From contig JAZNBA010000072.1 in the NCBI GenBank assembly GCA_045586785.1, forward strand, positions 80,793-144,792: a DNA stretch of 64,000 bases. Reading direction: 5' to 3'. A program made the position numbers and the translations under genes. Below the pieces are notes generated by a model. That model did not search any database and was not told where the DNA came from. It was given only the letters and a program-made list of their open reading frames with translations. The stretch comes from UMGS1002 sp045586785 (lineage in GTDB: Bacteria; Bacillota; Clostridia; Oscillospirales; CAG-272). This document shows, in pieces, positions 31,865 to 39,553 of this stretch (positions are counted from its first letter, which is position 1; every line of letters starts with the position of its first letter).

Positions 31865-33754
31865 ATGACAGGCGTTATTTATGCACGATATTCCTCGGAC
31901 AACCAACGCGAAGAATCGATAGAAGGTCAGCTTCGTGAATGCACGGCGTTTGCACAAAAGAACGATATAACGATCATTGAGCATTATATAGACAGAGCAT
32001 ATTCTGCCAAGACAGACAACCGTCCCGAGTTTCAAAGAATGATACGCGAGAGCGCGCGGAAAGCATATGATGTGGTAATCGTATGGAAACTTGACAGATT
32101 TTCGAGAAACCGTTTCGACTCTGCAAAATACAAAGCTGCATTGAAAAAGAACAAGATTCGCGTTATTTCCGCCACAGAAGCGATCTCCGATGGAGCAGAA
32201 GGTATTATTCTTGAATCCGTGTTGGAAGGCATGGCAGAATACTATTCAGCAGATCTTTCGGAAAAGGTTACAAGAGGTCATACTGAAAACGCCCTCAAAT
32301 GTCAGTTCAACGGCAGTGTTGTTCCTTACGGATACGTTATCGACAAGGAGAAGCATTATCAACTTGATCCCGAGAAAGCACCTATCGTTCTTGAAATCTT
32401 CAAACGATACACAAGCGGCGAAACGATTACCGCTATTACAAAAGATCTTAATGCAAGGGGACTAAGAACAGCTAAAGGAAATGAATTCAACAAGAACAGC
32501 CTTCACCATATGTTGAAAAATCGTAATTATATCGGTGAATATCGCTACAAGGATTTCGTTACACCCGGTGGAGTGCCTGCTATAGTTCCCGAGGATATCT
32601 TCAATCGCGCGGTTTCCCTTATGGAAAGCAACAAACACGCGCCTGCGCGTAAGAAAGCCAAAGAGGATTACCTGCTAACAACCAAGCTTTTCTGCGGGAA
32701 TTGCCTTGCTATGATGATTGGCGAAAGTGGTCAGAAAAGCAACGGGAATATTTATCGTTATTACAAATGCGCGGGTGCCAAGAAGCACGTTTGCGATAAG
32801 AAAACCGTTCGCAAAGAATGGATAGAGGATATCGCGTTACAGTTAACGATGAAGATATTGATGAGCGATGAGGACCTTCAAAAGATCGCTGATAGAATTA
32901 TGGAGCTTCAAAAGACAGAAAACATGATGATACCTGTGTTGGAACGTCAATTAGAGGCTGTCCGCGCTTCTATCGATAATATTCTTAAAGCCATTGAGAT
33001 GGGTGTTTGCACTCGTTCAACCAAAACGCGCCTCGAAGAACTTGAGACGGAGGAAGAACGGATTAAGGGCGATATTTGCCGTGAGCAGTTGGATTCCCGA
33101 CTTGTCACCGAAGATCAGATTTGGTATATCTTTGATAAATTCCGCCAAATGGATTTATCAATGCCCAAGCAACGCCAACGTCTGCTTGACAGTTTTCTGC
33201 AATCAATCGTTCTTTTTGATGATAAACTTATTATCTCGTTTAATTATCGTAGTCAACCCGTTACCATTATGCTCGATCAGTTGGTCGATTTTATTAACGG
33301 AAGCGGTTCGGATTTGGTAAGCGCTGCTTCACCAAAACAAAACAGGAGCACTTTGTGCTCCTGTTTTGTTTTGGTGACCCATGTTCGTCAAGACAAGCCC
33401 GCAAAATGCGCAGCATTTTGCAAATTGGCGCTTTGCGCCAATTTTTTCGATAGCCGCAATAGCGGCGTCCCGTACGGGCAGGAGCACAAAGTGCTCCTGT
33501 TTTGTTTTGATAACCCAGTCACCGAAGAAGAACCACACGTTGCCCGCCGAAGCGGTCAACTTACCGAGTTTTGCTTCGCAAAACATCGCCTCAATTTGCG
33601 AAGCAATTTCACAGCGTGTGCGCAGGGAAGAAGAACGCGTGCAGAGAATAATGGCGCACACGGCGGTTCAGATTCCCGTACGTGTCAGATCTGTGTCACT
33701 GTCACAATCCAAAGATACCGCCGAAAGAGACCAAACGGTCACTCTCGGCGGTAA
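31865..33754 (+). CDS. Large serine recombinase
   Basis: A 629-residue open frame. Residues 1-150 are the resolvase catalytic domain (ARYSSDNQREESIEGQL holds the nucleophile serine near residue 10; KLDRFSRNRFD follows). About 155-270 is the recombinase domain, about 280-330 a zinc ribbon (LFCGNCLAM...YYKCAGAKKHVC) and about 345-430 a coiled coil. Relatives usually end just after a block like VDFINGSGSDLV (about residue 484). Here the frame continues 140 residues through a long palindrome and repeat DNA, with Cys- and Arg-rich sequence of no domain character, so the gene has probably lost its original stop at the insertion junction. GAAAGGGGTGATTCTATG is a good start. Confidence 0.88.
   Translation: MTGVIYARYSSDNQREESIEGQLRECTAFAQKNDITIIEHYIDRAYSAKTDNRPEFQRMIRESARKAYDVVIVWKLDRFSRNRFDSAKYKAALKKNKIRVISATEAISDGAEGIILESVLEGMAEYYSADLSEKVTRGHTENALKCQFNGSVVPYGYVIDKEKHYQLDPEKAPIVLEIFKRYTSGETITAITKDLNARGLRTAKGNEFNKNSLHHMLKNRNYIGEYRYKDFVTPGGVPAIVPEDIFNRAVSLMESNKHAPARKKAKEDYLLTTKLFCGNCLAMMIGESGQKSNGNIYRYYKCAGAKKHVCDKKTVRKEWIEDIALQLTMKILMSDEDLQKIADRIMELQKTENMMIPVLERQLEAVRASIDNILKAIEMGVCTRSTKTRLEELETEEERIKGDICREQLDSRLVTEDQIWYIFDKFRQMDLSMPKQRQRLLDSFLQSIVLFDDKLIISFNYRSQPVTIMLDQLVDFINGSGSDLVSAASPKQNRSTLCSCFVLVTHVRQDKPAKCAAFCKLALCANFFDSRNSGVPYGQEHKVLLFCFDNPVTEEEPHVARRSGQLTEFCFAKHRLNLRSNFTACAQGRRTRAENNGAHGGSDSRTCQICVTVTIQRYRRKRPNGHSRR
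33329..33377. repeat. 49-base perfect palindrome at the end of the recombinase gene
   Basis: Arms of 23 bases (33329-33351 and 33355-33377) pair perfectly around TTT. The core is GGAGCAC/GTGCTCC, flanked by AACAAAAC/GTTTTGTT. The right arm recurs at 33491-33510. It may be a terminator for one strand, or a recombination junction because it begins TCACCA, like the 3' end of tRNA-Glu. Confidence 0.75.
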
Positions 33755-33760
33755 AACTGT
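33378..33760. other. Repeat-rich DNA without a supported gene
   Basis: About 380 bases between the palindrome and the next minus-strand gene. It holds a second copy of the GGAGCAC/GTGCTCC hairpin with the same trailing GTTTTGTTTTG (33479-33510), several small inverted repeats (TTGGCGC/GCGCCAA near 33425-33441), CCCGTACGGG at 33469-33478, and a tRNA-Glu 3'-end-like stretch at 33664-33687. Open frames cross it on both strands but look like readthrough, so I call no gene. The hairpin at about 33711-33750 may terminate the minus-strand gene at 33761. Confidence 0.6.
33664..33687 (+). repeat. Degenerate copy of the tRNA-Glu 3' end (attR-like)
   Basis: GGTTC, one extra A, then GATTCCCGTACG and, after one mismatch, GTCA repeat the tRNA-Glu T arm and acceptor strand (GGTTCGATTCCCGTACGGGTCA, 8131-8152). 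Twelve bases in a row are identical. The same orientation fits an attachment-site duplicate, but the divergence means it could also be an old tRNA fragment. Confidence 0.45.
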
Positions 33761-34606
33761 TTATTCATAATCGCCCGGGTTTTCAGCGAATTTTTCCGCA
33801 TCCTGTGCGTAATAATAGTCGTTTGCTGCCTCATTTGATGCATTGACTCTCTCTACCAATCCTTCTTCGTAGATGTCGGAATAAAGAAAATCCATTACTT
33901 CAACTCGCCCGTATTTATAAAGACTTCCCTCGGTTTGGGGATATTCGAGAACGCAATCAATGGCGTAGAATCCAACTCCCGCACTGTCAAAGCATTTGCG
34001 TACTTCAAGAAGCATCTTTGCTAAACGATCTGCCGATACGGTATTATCGGCTATATACACGGTTAATTTTCCTGATTTTGATCCAAGCTCGTTTACATTG
34101 TAATAGGCATCAAGTGTCAGCTCATCAGTTATGAGGGCATATTCCGGATAGTCTAATGCATCCTTGAACTCCATGGGAACAAATATAAGCTCACCGTATC
34201 CGATATGCGCGTTATATGGAAAAGCATTACTGTCAAATATGGTATCAACCGCTTTGCGATAATCTGCGCCGAGTCTGTCTGCGGTATTCCAGCCGTTTGT
34301 TACGCTGTTGTCATAATCATCATCCTGCAGCTTGCCAAATCCATTGATCAAAAGTGTAAAATGGGTGTCAATGCTGCTCGGAGATGATATATAAGCGTGA
34401 TAATAACAGTCTTTAAAGCTGTAGGTTACTCGTTCAAGCTCATAGTCTTTGTCGCCATACGTTTCTTTGATATATTTTTCGGCGGTATTTTGTGCCAATG
34501 CTTTGGATATAGGATTGCCGATAAGCGAGTTGGCAAACATACATACGCCTACGATCAGAGCAGCTGCTAAAATAAAGGCAGCTATTTTTAATATTTTTTT
34601 CTTCAT
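33761..34606 (-). CDS. YfjL-like membrane-anchored protein
   Basis: A 281-residue protein with one N-terminal membrane segment (ILKIAAFILAAALIVGVCMFANSLI) and a large extracytoplasmic domain that resembles the YfjL-like family of Firmicutes. The chosen ATG at 34606 has AGGAG 9 bases upstream; a longer frame to 34693 runs into the anti-sigma gene. It slightly overlaps that gene's end (4 bases), forming an operon with an ECF sigma factor and its putative anti-sigma factor, so it is likely part of, or controlled by, an envelope-signal response. Molecular function is unknown. Confidence 0.75.
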   Translation of the reverse strand: MKKKILKIAAFILAAALIVGVCMFANSLIGNPISKALAQNTAEKYIKETYGDKDYELERVTYSFKDCYYHAYISSPSSIDTHFTLLINGFGKLQDDDYDNSVTNGWNTADRLGADYRKAVDTIFDSNAFPYNAHIGYGELIFVPMEFKDALDYPEYALITDELTLDAYYNVNELGSKSGKLTVYIADNTVSADRLAKMLLEVRKCFDSAGVGFYAIDCVLEYPQTEGSLYKYGRVEVMDFLYSDIYEEGLVERVNASNEAANDYYYAQDAEKFAENPGDYE

Positions 34607-35157
34607 TTGTTGTTCTCCTTTCTGAATGCAAAATGCAAAAGAAATGCGATTGCAATGCCTACAAGTACAAATATGCTGTAGATCAATGTCCACATAAGGG
34701 CAGAGTAAAAATCAAGCTCAACTAACTTGAACAGGCAAATAAACATATCAATAATCAAAAGAAGTATGGGCATCTTGTATATTGCTTTCCATCGGAATAC
34801 GTAATATCCGAATATGCCGACAACAGGCATAATCAAGCTGTTATACATCAGATTTTCTCCGCCCGTCCATCCAAATCCAAGAAAGATCAAAAATATTAGA
34901 GCTGAATAGGCGATCGAATAAAATTGTCTGTTCATTCGCTTCATCATTTTCTTGAAAGGCTTTGCGCTATCAGCGCTCGGCGCAGGGGTGTTTTCAATTG
35001 CCGTAAGACCTGCGCCATCTTTCAAATTTGTAAGTTCGACTTGACATTCGGAACAGTTTTCCAAATGCTTGCTTATATAATGTGCCGTTTGCTCGCTCAC
35101 CATATTCTCAACGTAAAGCGGAAGCAGGTCTCTGACAATGCTGCAATCATTTTTCAC
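34603..35157 (-). CDS. Zinc-finger anti-sigma factor-like membrane protein
   Basis: A 184-residue protein. The N terminus has the zf-HC2 pattern (NDCSIVRDLLPLYVE, then HYISKHLENCSECQVEL: HxxxCxxC), which binds zinc and clamps an ECF sigma factor. Four hydrophobic segments follow from about residue 80. The start is the GTG at 35157, preceded by GGAGGAAG at 8 bases; it overlaps the sigma gene by 11 bases, which indicates coupled synthesis. Longer upstream frames simply overlap the sigma gene. It would hold the upstream sigma factor inactive at the membrane. Confidence 0.85.
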   Translation of the reverse strand: MKNDCSIVRDLLPLYVENMVSEQTAHYISKHLENCSECQVELTNLKDGAGLTAIENTPAPSADSAKPFKKMMKRMNRQFYSIAYSALIFLIFLGFGWTGGENLMYNSLIMPVVGIFGYYVFRWKAIYKMPILLLIIDMFICLFKLVELDFYSALMWTLIYSIFVLVGIAIAFLLHFAFRKENNK

Positions 35158-35650
35158 GGTTTTCTTCCTCCAATCTTTGTTTAATAATTTTTCGCGCTCG
35201 ATGATAGGTGACACAAGCCCAATTTTCGGTCTTGCCGAAGATATCGGCGATCTGCTTGAATGAGAGCTCTGCATATACTCGCCACATAAAAACTTCCTTG
35301 TACGGCTCGCTCACATCGTGCAGTATTTTTTGTATGCGCTCTATCTCATCTCGCTTAGCATATTCGTCAGCCACGCCCGGGGACCGATCGGGTATCTCCA
35401 GCATTTCGGCTTTGTCAATGTGTTCCGTTCTGTTGCTTTTTTTTATGTATGAATAATAGCAGTTTTTGGCTATTTGACACAGCCAGACGCGCACGTCGCA
35501 ATCACCGCGAAAGCTATCGATGGACTTCATAGCTTTGAAAAAGGTATCGCTTGTTATTTCTTCGGCAATATGCTCGTTGCCCGAAAGCCGCAGAATATAC
35601 AAATAAACATCGTTGAAATATGTGGTGTACAGTTGCTCAAAATCCGTCAC
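35147..35650 (-). CDS. ECF-type RNA polymerase sigma factor
   Basis: A 167-residue sigma-70 family protein of the extracytoplasmic-function group. Region 2 (FNDVYLYILRLSGNEHIAEEITSDTFFKAMKSIDSFRG) and region 4 (LSFKQIADIFGKTENWACVTYHRARKIIKQRL) are both clear. It starts at GTG, with AAGGAGGTGAT, a full anti-16S match, 5-7 bases upstream. The two genes behind it (zinc-finger anti-sigma and YfjL-like) form its operon. It is just outside the right edge of the accessory island; nothing shows which genes it controls. Confidence 0.9.
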   Translation of the reverse strand: MTDFEQLYTTYFNDVYLYILRLSGNEHIAEEITSDTFFKAMKSIDSFRGDCDVRVWLCQIAKNCYYSYIKKSNRTEHIDKAEMLEIPDRSPGVADEYAKRDEIERIQKILHDVSEPYKEVFMWRVYAELSFKQIADIFGKTENWACVTYHRARKIIKQRLEEENREK

Positions 35651-35752
35651 TCTATCACCTCCTTCACCTATAAGACTCCGAAGAAAAGAAAATCTTACAA
35701 ACTTTTTTATAATTATATCATATTTTTTTTAAAATTGCGTGAAAACACGAAA

Positions 35753-35779
35753 AAAGGTGCCGCATAACGCAACACCTTT
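35753..35779 (-). terminator. Terminator of the radical SAM operon
   Basis: On the minus strand AAAGGTG and CACCTTT form a stem around a GC-rich inner loop and are followed by TTTTTCG. It begins 17 bases after the acyltransferase stop. Confidence 0.7.
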
Positions 35780-35796
35780 GGCTGATTGAGGTTGTA

Positions 35797-36861
35797 TTAC
35801 AGTAATCCGCACTCAAAAAAAGCATTTTTAGTATCCGGTGCCTTGTAAGCTTGTTCGCTCCAGGGAAACCTTATTTCGTACAGCTTTGTTTCAAAGCTGA
35901 TGCTGGGCAGCTTGTCAAGCATTGGCGCGGCAAAGTGATCCCGCGGCAGACCTATAACAAACATACCGTATCTTTTGGCGATCTCGCGCTTGATCTCGTT
36001 GAGAAAAACGCGGTAATAATATTCGCTGTCGTCTTGGCATATGAAAAACGCAAGCATCGGGAACTCAAGCGGTTTATTTTGCTTTGGAAGCTTGATATAG
36101 CCAAGCGCGGACAGCAAGGGATTGAAAACACGCGCGAGCTTCATGATGCTTCCGTACCTTTTTACAATATACTGCTTATAATCTGTTTGGTTCCAGAGAG
36201 CGGCGGCGGCGACGATGCTTGCGCCGTCTTTGAGCAGATAAAAGTCTTGTGTCTTGAGGCCATGAAACTGCTCGATAGAACGGACAACAGGGAACATATC
36301 TCTTTTTTTGCCCTCGGCATTCAAAAAATCGATAAGTTCTACGGTGTCGTCTTGCGTTGCCCGGCGGAACGTAAGGCTGTTCTTGGGTGTTTTTATTTTG
36401 ACAGCAGGATTTATGATATATGTTTTGTATCCGGATATAGGGGTCATGGAGATCACTCGGCGGCTGCTTTCAAACATTTTCTGTGCGTCAACATTGTCGG
36501 ACACAACAGAGCAGTAATAAAAGTCAACTCCGTCCTGCTGCAGGTCGCGTATAAAGCCGGCGCCAAATCCAACGCCGCCCTCATATGCCGCATCCTTTTT
36601 AAGACCGCATACGTATGCCGCGCGGCACGCTTCGCCGCCGATATATACCTCTCGCACAATCTTAGCGCAGGTGCCTACAGTCCTGCCTTGCTTTTTTGAA
36701 ACAAAGACCGTAGTCTGTCCGTCCTCTTTCATATAAGATTCATACGCATCGGGGCGGCGTGTGTATATCAGCTCTATTTGCCCTTTGGCGGCAGAGCTTT
36801 CGAGTATGCGCAGTATTTCTGCACCGTCCTCTTGTGTGGCGTGATATTTTGACGTGATCAT
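35797..36861 (-). CDS. GNAT-like acyltransferase, two-lobed
   Basis: A 354-residue protein with the look of two GNAT folds. The first lobe (about residues 1-155) contains GRTVGTCAKIVREVYIGGE and GVGFGAGFIRDLQQDGVDFYYCSVVSDNVDAQKMFES, a CoA-binding-like region. The second (about 165-340) begins LTFRRATQDDTVELIDFLNAEGKK. Its ATG overlaps the preceding radical SAM stop as ATGA, so it is the last gene of that operon. Such proteins acylate amines with acyl-CoA or related donors. Here it could acylate the product of the five radical SAM enzymes. The family is clear at fold level only. Confidence 0.72.
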   Translation of the reverse strand: MITSKYHATQEDGAEILRILESSAAKGQIELIYTRRPDAYESYMKEDGQTTVFVSKKQGRTVGTCAKIVREVYIGGEACRAAYVCGLKKDAAYEGGVGFGAGFIRDLQQDGVDFYYCSVVSDNVDAQKMFESSRRVISMTPISGYKTYIINPAVKIKTPKNSLTFRRATQDDTVELIDFLNAEGKKRDMFPVVRSIEQFHGLKTQDFYLLKDGASIVAAAALWNQTDYKQYIVKRYGSIMKLARVFNPLLSALGYIKLPKQNKPLEFPMLAFFICQDDSEYYYRVFLNEIKREIAKRYGMFVIGLPRDHFAAPMLDKLPSISFETKLYEIRFPWSEQAYKAPDTKNAFFECGLL

Positions 36862-38198
36862 TTTTTGTTTTCTTCGAGGTTTTCGCCTATGGGTATGCCG
36901 GCACGTTTGTCAACTTCAAAGTGAAAAAGGATGTTTATGAACCAATATGCCAGATTTATCATAAAACGGCGGGAGCGCTTAAACATAGTTCTTCCGCGCT
37001 TGAAGATAGAACCGAAACGGAAAAATTCTTTTTTGTATTGCTTACAGAAGATACGCAGCGATTCAGGGGTCAACTGTTTGGGCGTGAAGGTGATGGTACC
37101 GAAGGTGTAGCCGCTCTCAAGCCACCAGTTTTCCGAAATAAGGCGTTCGTCTGCCTTGAAGGCGTCATATGTCTTGGTGTTAGGGAAGATCAGAAGGTGG
37201 TTGAACGCTACGACAAAGAATTGATGCTTTTGGCAAAATTCAAGTGTTGCCTTGAAGGTGTCCTCGTTGTCAGAGTCAAAACCGAAAACAAAACTTGCGT
37301 AAATGCCGATACCTGCGTCATGTATCTTGCTGATAAGTGCGTCTCGCTCGCCGAGGCGTTCCGTCCAGCCCTTGTTCATCTGTTTCAGGTTGTCACTCTC
37401 AATAGATTCAAAGCCGATGAGCACCATTTCACAGCCGCTTTCTTTCATAAGACGCAGCATTTCTTCATCTCTGGCGATGTCAAGCGTGATCTGGGTCGTC
37501 CATATGATGTTGATCTTTTTCAGCTCCCGGAAAAGCTCACGCGCAAATGCCTTGTCCGAGAATATGCTGTCGTCCACAAAGAAAAATATCTTGTGGTTAC
37601 AAGCCTTGATCTCGGCGATAATGTCCGAAACCTCGCGGTGTATGTAGTGCTGATGATAATAGCCCGCAATGGAGCAAAACTCGCAGTTGTGATAACAGCC
37701 GCGCCCCGTTTCCACAAGAGATACGGGAAGATACTTTTTTATTTTATCGGCGTAAATGCTTCTGTCCGGCATTTTGTAAGCAATGCAAGCACCGCCGTCA
37801 TAACGCTTTTTTAAAGTGTCTGACTCAAGGTCGGCAAGCACTGAGGCGATGAGGCGATCGGCATTGCCCACCATAATGGAGTCGGCATGTTCCATTGCTT
37901 CTTCGGGACAGAGCGTGACGTGATAGCCGCCCATAATGACTTTTTTACCGCGCTTCTGAAATTCCGACGCGATAAAATAAGCTCGCTTGGCGGTGTATGT
38001 TTCCACTGTTATAAAAACAATATCTGTTTCAGTGTCATAATTGATGCGTTCGATTCTGTCGTCATAAAACTCTCGCTCAAACTTATCGGGGATCATGGAG
38101 TTGAGTACAGCGATGGTGAGCGGCTCCATAAGCCAGCTTCGCAGGTATTTTTGTCCCGCCTTTTTGCCGATCGCGGGAAGTATAAAGGTTATTTTCAT
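36858..38198 (-). CDS. B12-binding radical SAM protein 5 of 5
   Basis: A 446-residue class-B-type enzyme. The N-terminal Rossmann-like cobalamin domain (about 1-150) ends VIMGGYHVTLCPEEAMEHADSIMVG, and the radical SAM barrel follows with RGCYHNCEFCSI (CxxxCxxC, about residue 172) binding the 4Fe-4S cluster. FFVDDSIF and LIGFESIESDNLKQMNKG are typical of this subgroup. The C-terminal portion (about 380-446) is basic with a hydrophobic segment (MINLAYWFINILFHF) that may touch the membrane. ATG overlaps the previous stop as ATGA. Members methylate unactivated carbon or rearrange rings; this one's substrate is unknown. Confidence 0.88.
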   Translation of the reverse strand: MKITFILPAIGKKAGQKYLRSWLMEPLTIAVLNSMIPDKFEREFYDDRIERINYDTETDIVFITVETYTAKRAYFIASEFQKRGKKVIMGGYHVTLCPEEAMEHADSIMVGNADRLIASVLADLESDTLKKRYDGGACIAYKMPDRSIYADKIKKYLPVSLVETGRGCYHNCEFCSIAGYYHQHYIHREVSDIIAEIKACNHKIFFFVDDSIFSDKAFARELFRELKKINIIWTTQITLDIARDEEMLRLMKESGCEMVLIGFESIESDNLKQMNKGWTERLGERDALISKIHDAGIGIYASFVFGFDSDNEDTFKATLEFCQKHQFFVVAFNHLLIFPNTKTYDAFKADERLISENWWLESGYTFGTITFTPKQLTPESLRIFCKQYKKEFFRFGSIFKRGRTMFKRSRRFMINLAYWFINILFHFEVDKRAGIPIGENLEENKK

Positions 38199-39553
38199 TC
38201 AATTTCTCCTTCGTCCTTTTCCCGACAGCCGAAGGTCATTCCTTGTTTTTCGAACACCTCTCTGCGGAATACGGGATTGTAGATTATATATGTGAAAAAA
38301 CGAATCGGATTGCGTAAATTGGTTCGTGGCTCAAACAGTCGATATATTACCGACGAGATGCTGTTAAAATGTTTTCTGCAGTAATATGCCGCTTCGGTAA
38401 GCTGGGGGGCGGTCATGTTGGACGGCACGAATGCGGCGTAATTGAAGCGGTATTCGGGATGCAACCACCATTTTCCGTCGTAAAGCAAACGTCCCTCTGC
38501 CGCCAGTTGATCATAGAGCGCCGTTCCGGGGTAGGGCATCAGAATGTTGTATGCCGAGAAACAGAATTTGTTTTTCAGCGCAAACTTATAGGTTGCTTTG
38601 ATGCTTTCGGGTGTATCGGTGTCATGTCCTACGGTGAATGCAGCCCATGTTTGCAGTCCGTATTTTCTCAGCTTTTTTATGGCGTCCTTATACTGATCCT
38701 GCACAAATTTTTTGTTTACGCCCTTGCCCATGGTATTTATGCTGTCCGCTCTGATAGATTCAAATCCTATGACATGTCCCAAGCATCCGCTTTTGACCAT
38801 AAGTTTCATTAGTTCATCGTCTTCCAGCATATCGATACTGCCTTGACTTACCCATTTTATTTTTAGCGGTATCAGTCTTTTAAACAGCTCTTTGGCCTTT
38901 TGCTTGTTTCCGACAATATTGTCATCAACAAAAAATATCAGCTTTCTTTTCTGGCTGCGTATTTCGCTGATCACCTCGTCTATATCACGGCAAAAATGCT
39001 TTTGCTTGAAATAAACACTTGAGGCGCAGTATTTGCAGCTGTAACGGCAGCCGCGGCTGAACTGCATGAGTGTTATCGGCATATATTTTTTGCCTTCAAA
39101 TATATCTCGGCGTGTTATTACGCCTTTTTGCGGAATCAAGACAGGATCGCAATGATATTCCGATTTCAGCTTGCCTTGGCGGACATCCTCGATCATCTCG
39201 CCCCATTTATCCTCGGCATCACCTATCATGATGCTGTCGCAGTGTTGCTTTACTTCCTCGGGAATAAGCGTAACATGCATTCCGCCCATTATGACCTGTC
39301 TGCCGCGCTTTCTGTATTCTTCGCTTATTTCATACGCGCGTCGAGCTGTAAAAGTCTCTACCGTGATGGCAACAAGATCGGTCGGTTCGTCGTAGGGGAT
39401 AGACTCCAATCTGTCATCATACATTACGACGTCTACATCGGACGGCGTGAGTGCGGCAAGTATTCCAAGCTGTAACGGCTCCATGCTGGCATTGTCAACA
39501 TAAAGACTGTGCTCACGTCTTCCTATATTTGGCTTTATCAGTGTTATCTTCAT
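38195..39553 (-). CDS. B12-binding radical SAM protein 4 of 5
   Basis: A 452-residue paralogue with the same layout: cobalamin domain ending VIMGGMHVTLIPEEVKQHCDSIMIG, radical SAM motif SRGCRYSCKYCAS and LIFFVDDNIVGNKQ. The start is the ATG at 39553 (GGGAG 8 bases upstream, ATGA overlap with the previous gene), not the ATG 18 bases earlier. The substrate-contact region reads HVIGFESIRADSINTMGKGVN, different from the other copies. The B12 domain lacks the DxHxxG base-off histidine motif, as in most class B enzymes. Confidence 0.88.
   Translation of the reverse strand: MKITLIKPNIGRREHSLYVDNASMEPLQLGILAALTPSDVDVVMYDDRLESIPYDEPTDLVAITVETFTARRAYEISEEYRKRGRQVIMGGMHVTLIPEEVKQHCDSIMIGDAEDKWGEMIEDVRQGKLKSEYHCDPVLIPQKGVITRRDIFEGKKYMPITLMQFSRGCRYSCKYCASSVYFKQKHFCRDIDEVISEIRSQKRKLIFFVDDNIVGNKQKAKELFKRLIPLKIKWVSQGSIDMLEDDELMKLMVKSGCLGHVIGFESIRADSINTMGKGVNKKFVQDQYKDAIKKLRKYGLQTWAAFTVGHDTDTPESIKATYKFALKNKFCFSAYNILMPYPGTALYDQLAAEGRLLYDGKWWLHPEYRFNYAAFVPSNMTAPQLTEAAYYCRKHFNSISSVIYRLFEPRTNLRNPIRFFTYIIYNPVFRREVFEKQGMTFGCREKDEGEIE

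Larger units (their letters stand above)
14121..33760. mobile_element. NRPS-bearing accessory island ending in a serine recombinase
   Basis: From the inverted repeat behind the integrase to the repeat-rich DNA after the serine recombinase, the genes are accessory, AT-richer than the flanks, and run on the plus strand: dGTPase-like protein, biosynthetic operon, repressor operon, recombinase. The serine recombinase sits at the right edge, as is usual for elements moved by such enzymes. Whether this is one element with 8156-14120, two tandem elements, or an insertion by each recombinase is unresolved. A promoter box shared by tnpV and the serine recombinase argues for a common origin. Confidence 0.45.

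Noticed and set aside
33329..33510. CRISPR-like repeat
   Set aside because: Only two copies of a hairpin with a non-spacer-like gap; no cas genes in the window.
33329..33661. 110-codon minus-strand frame in the repeat-rich DNA
   Set aside because: It reads across both copies of the GGAGCAC hairpin and has no upstream ribosome site.
33381..33770. 129-codon plus-strand frame in the repeat-rich DNA
   Set aside because: It overlaps hairpin repeats and another frame, has no ribosome site, and the composition looks non-coding.
35851..36699. 282-codon plus-strand frame across the GNAT-like gene
   Set aside because: Antisense shadow; no ribosome site and no family resemblance.
36921..37814. 297-codon plus-strand frame across radical SAM gene 5
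   Set aside because: Antisense shadow of a gene with intact cluster and cobalamin motifs.
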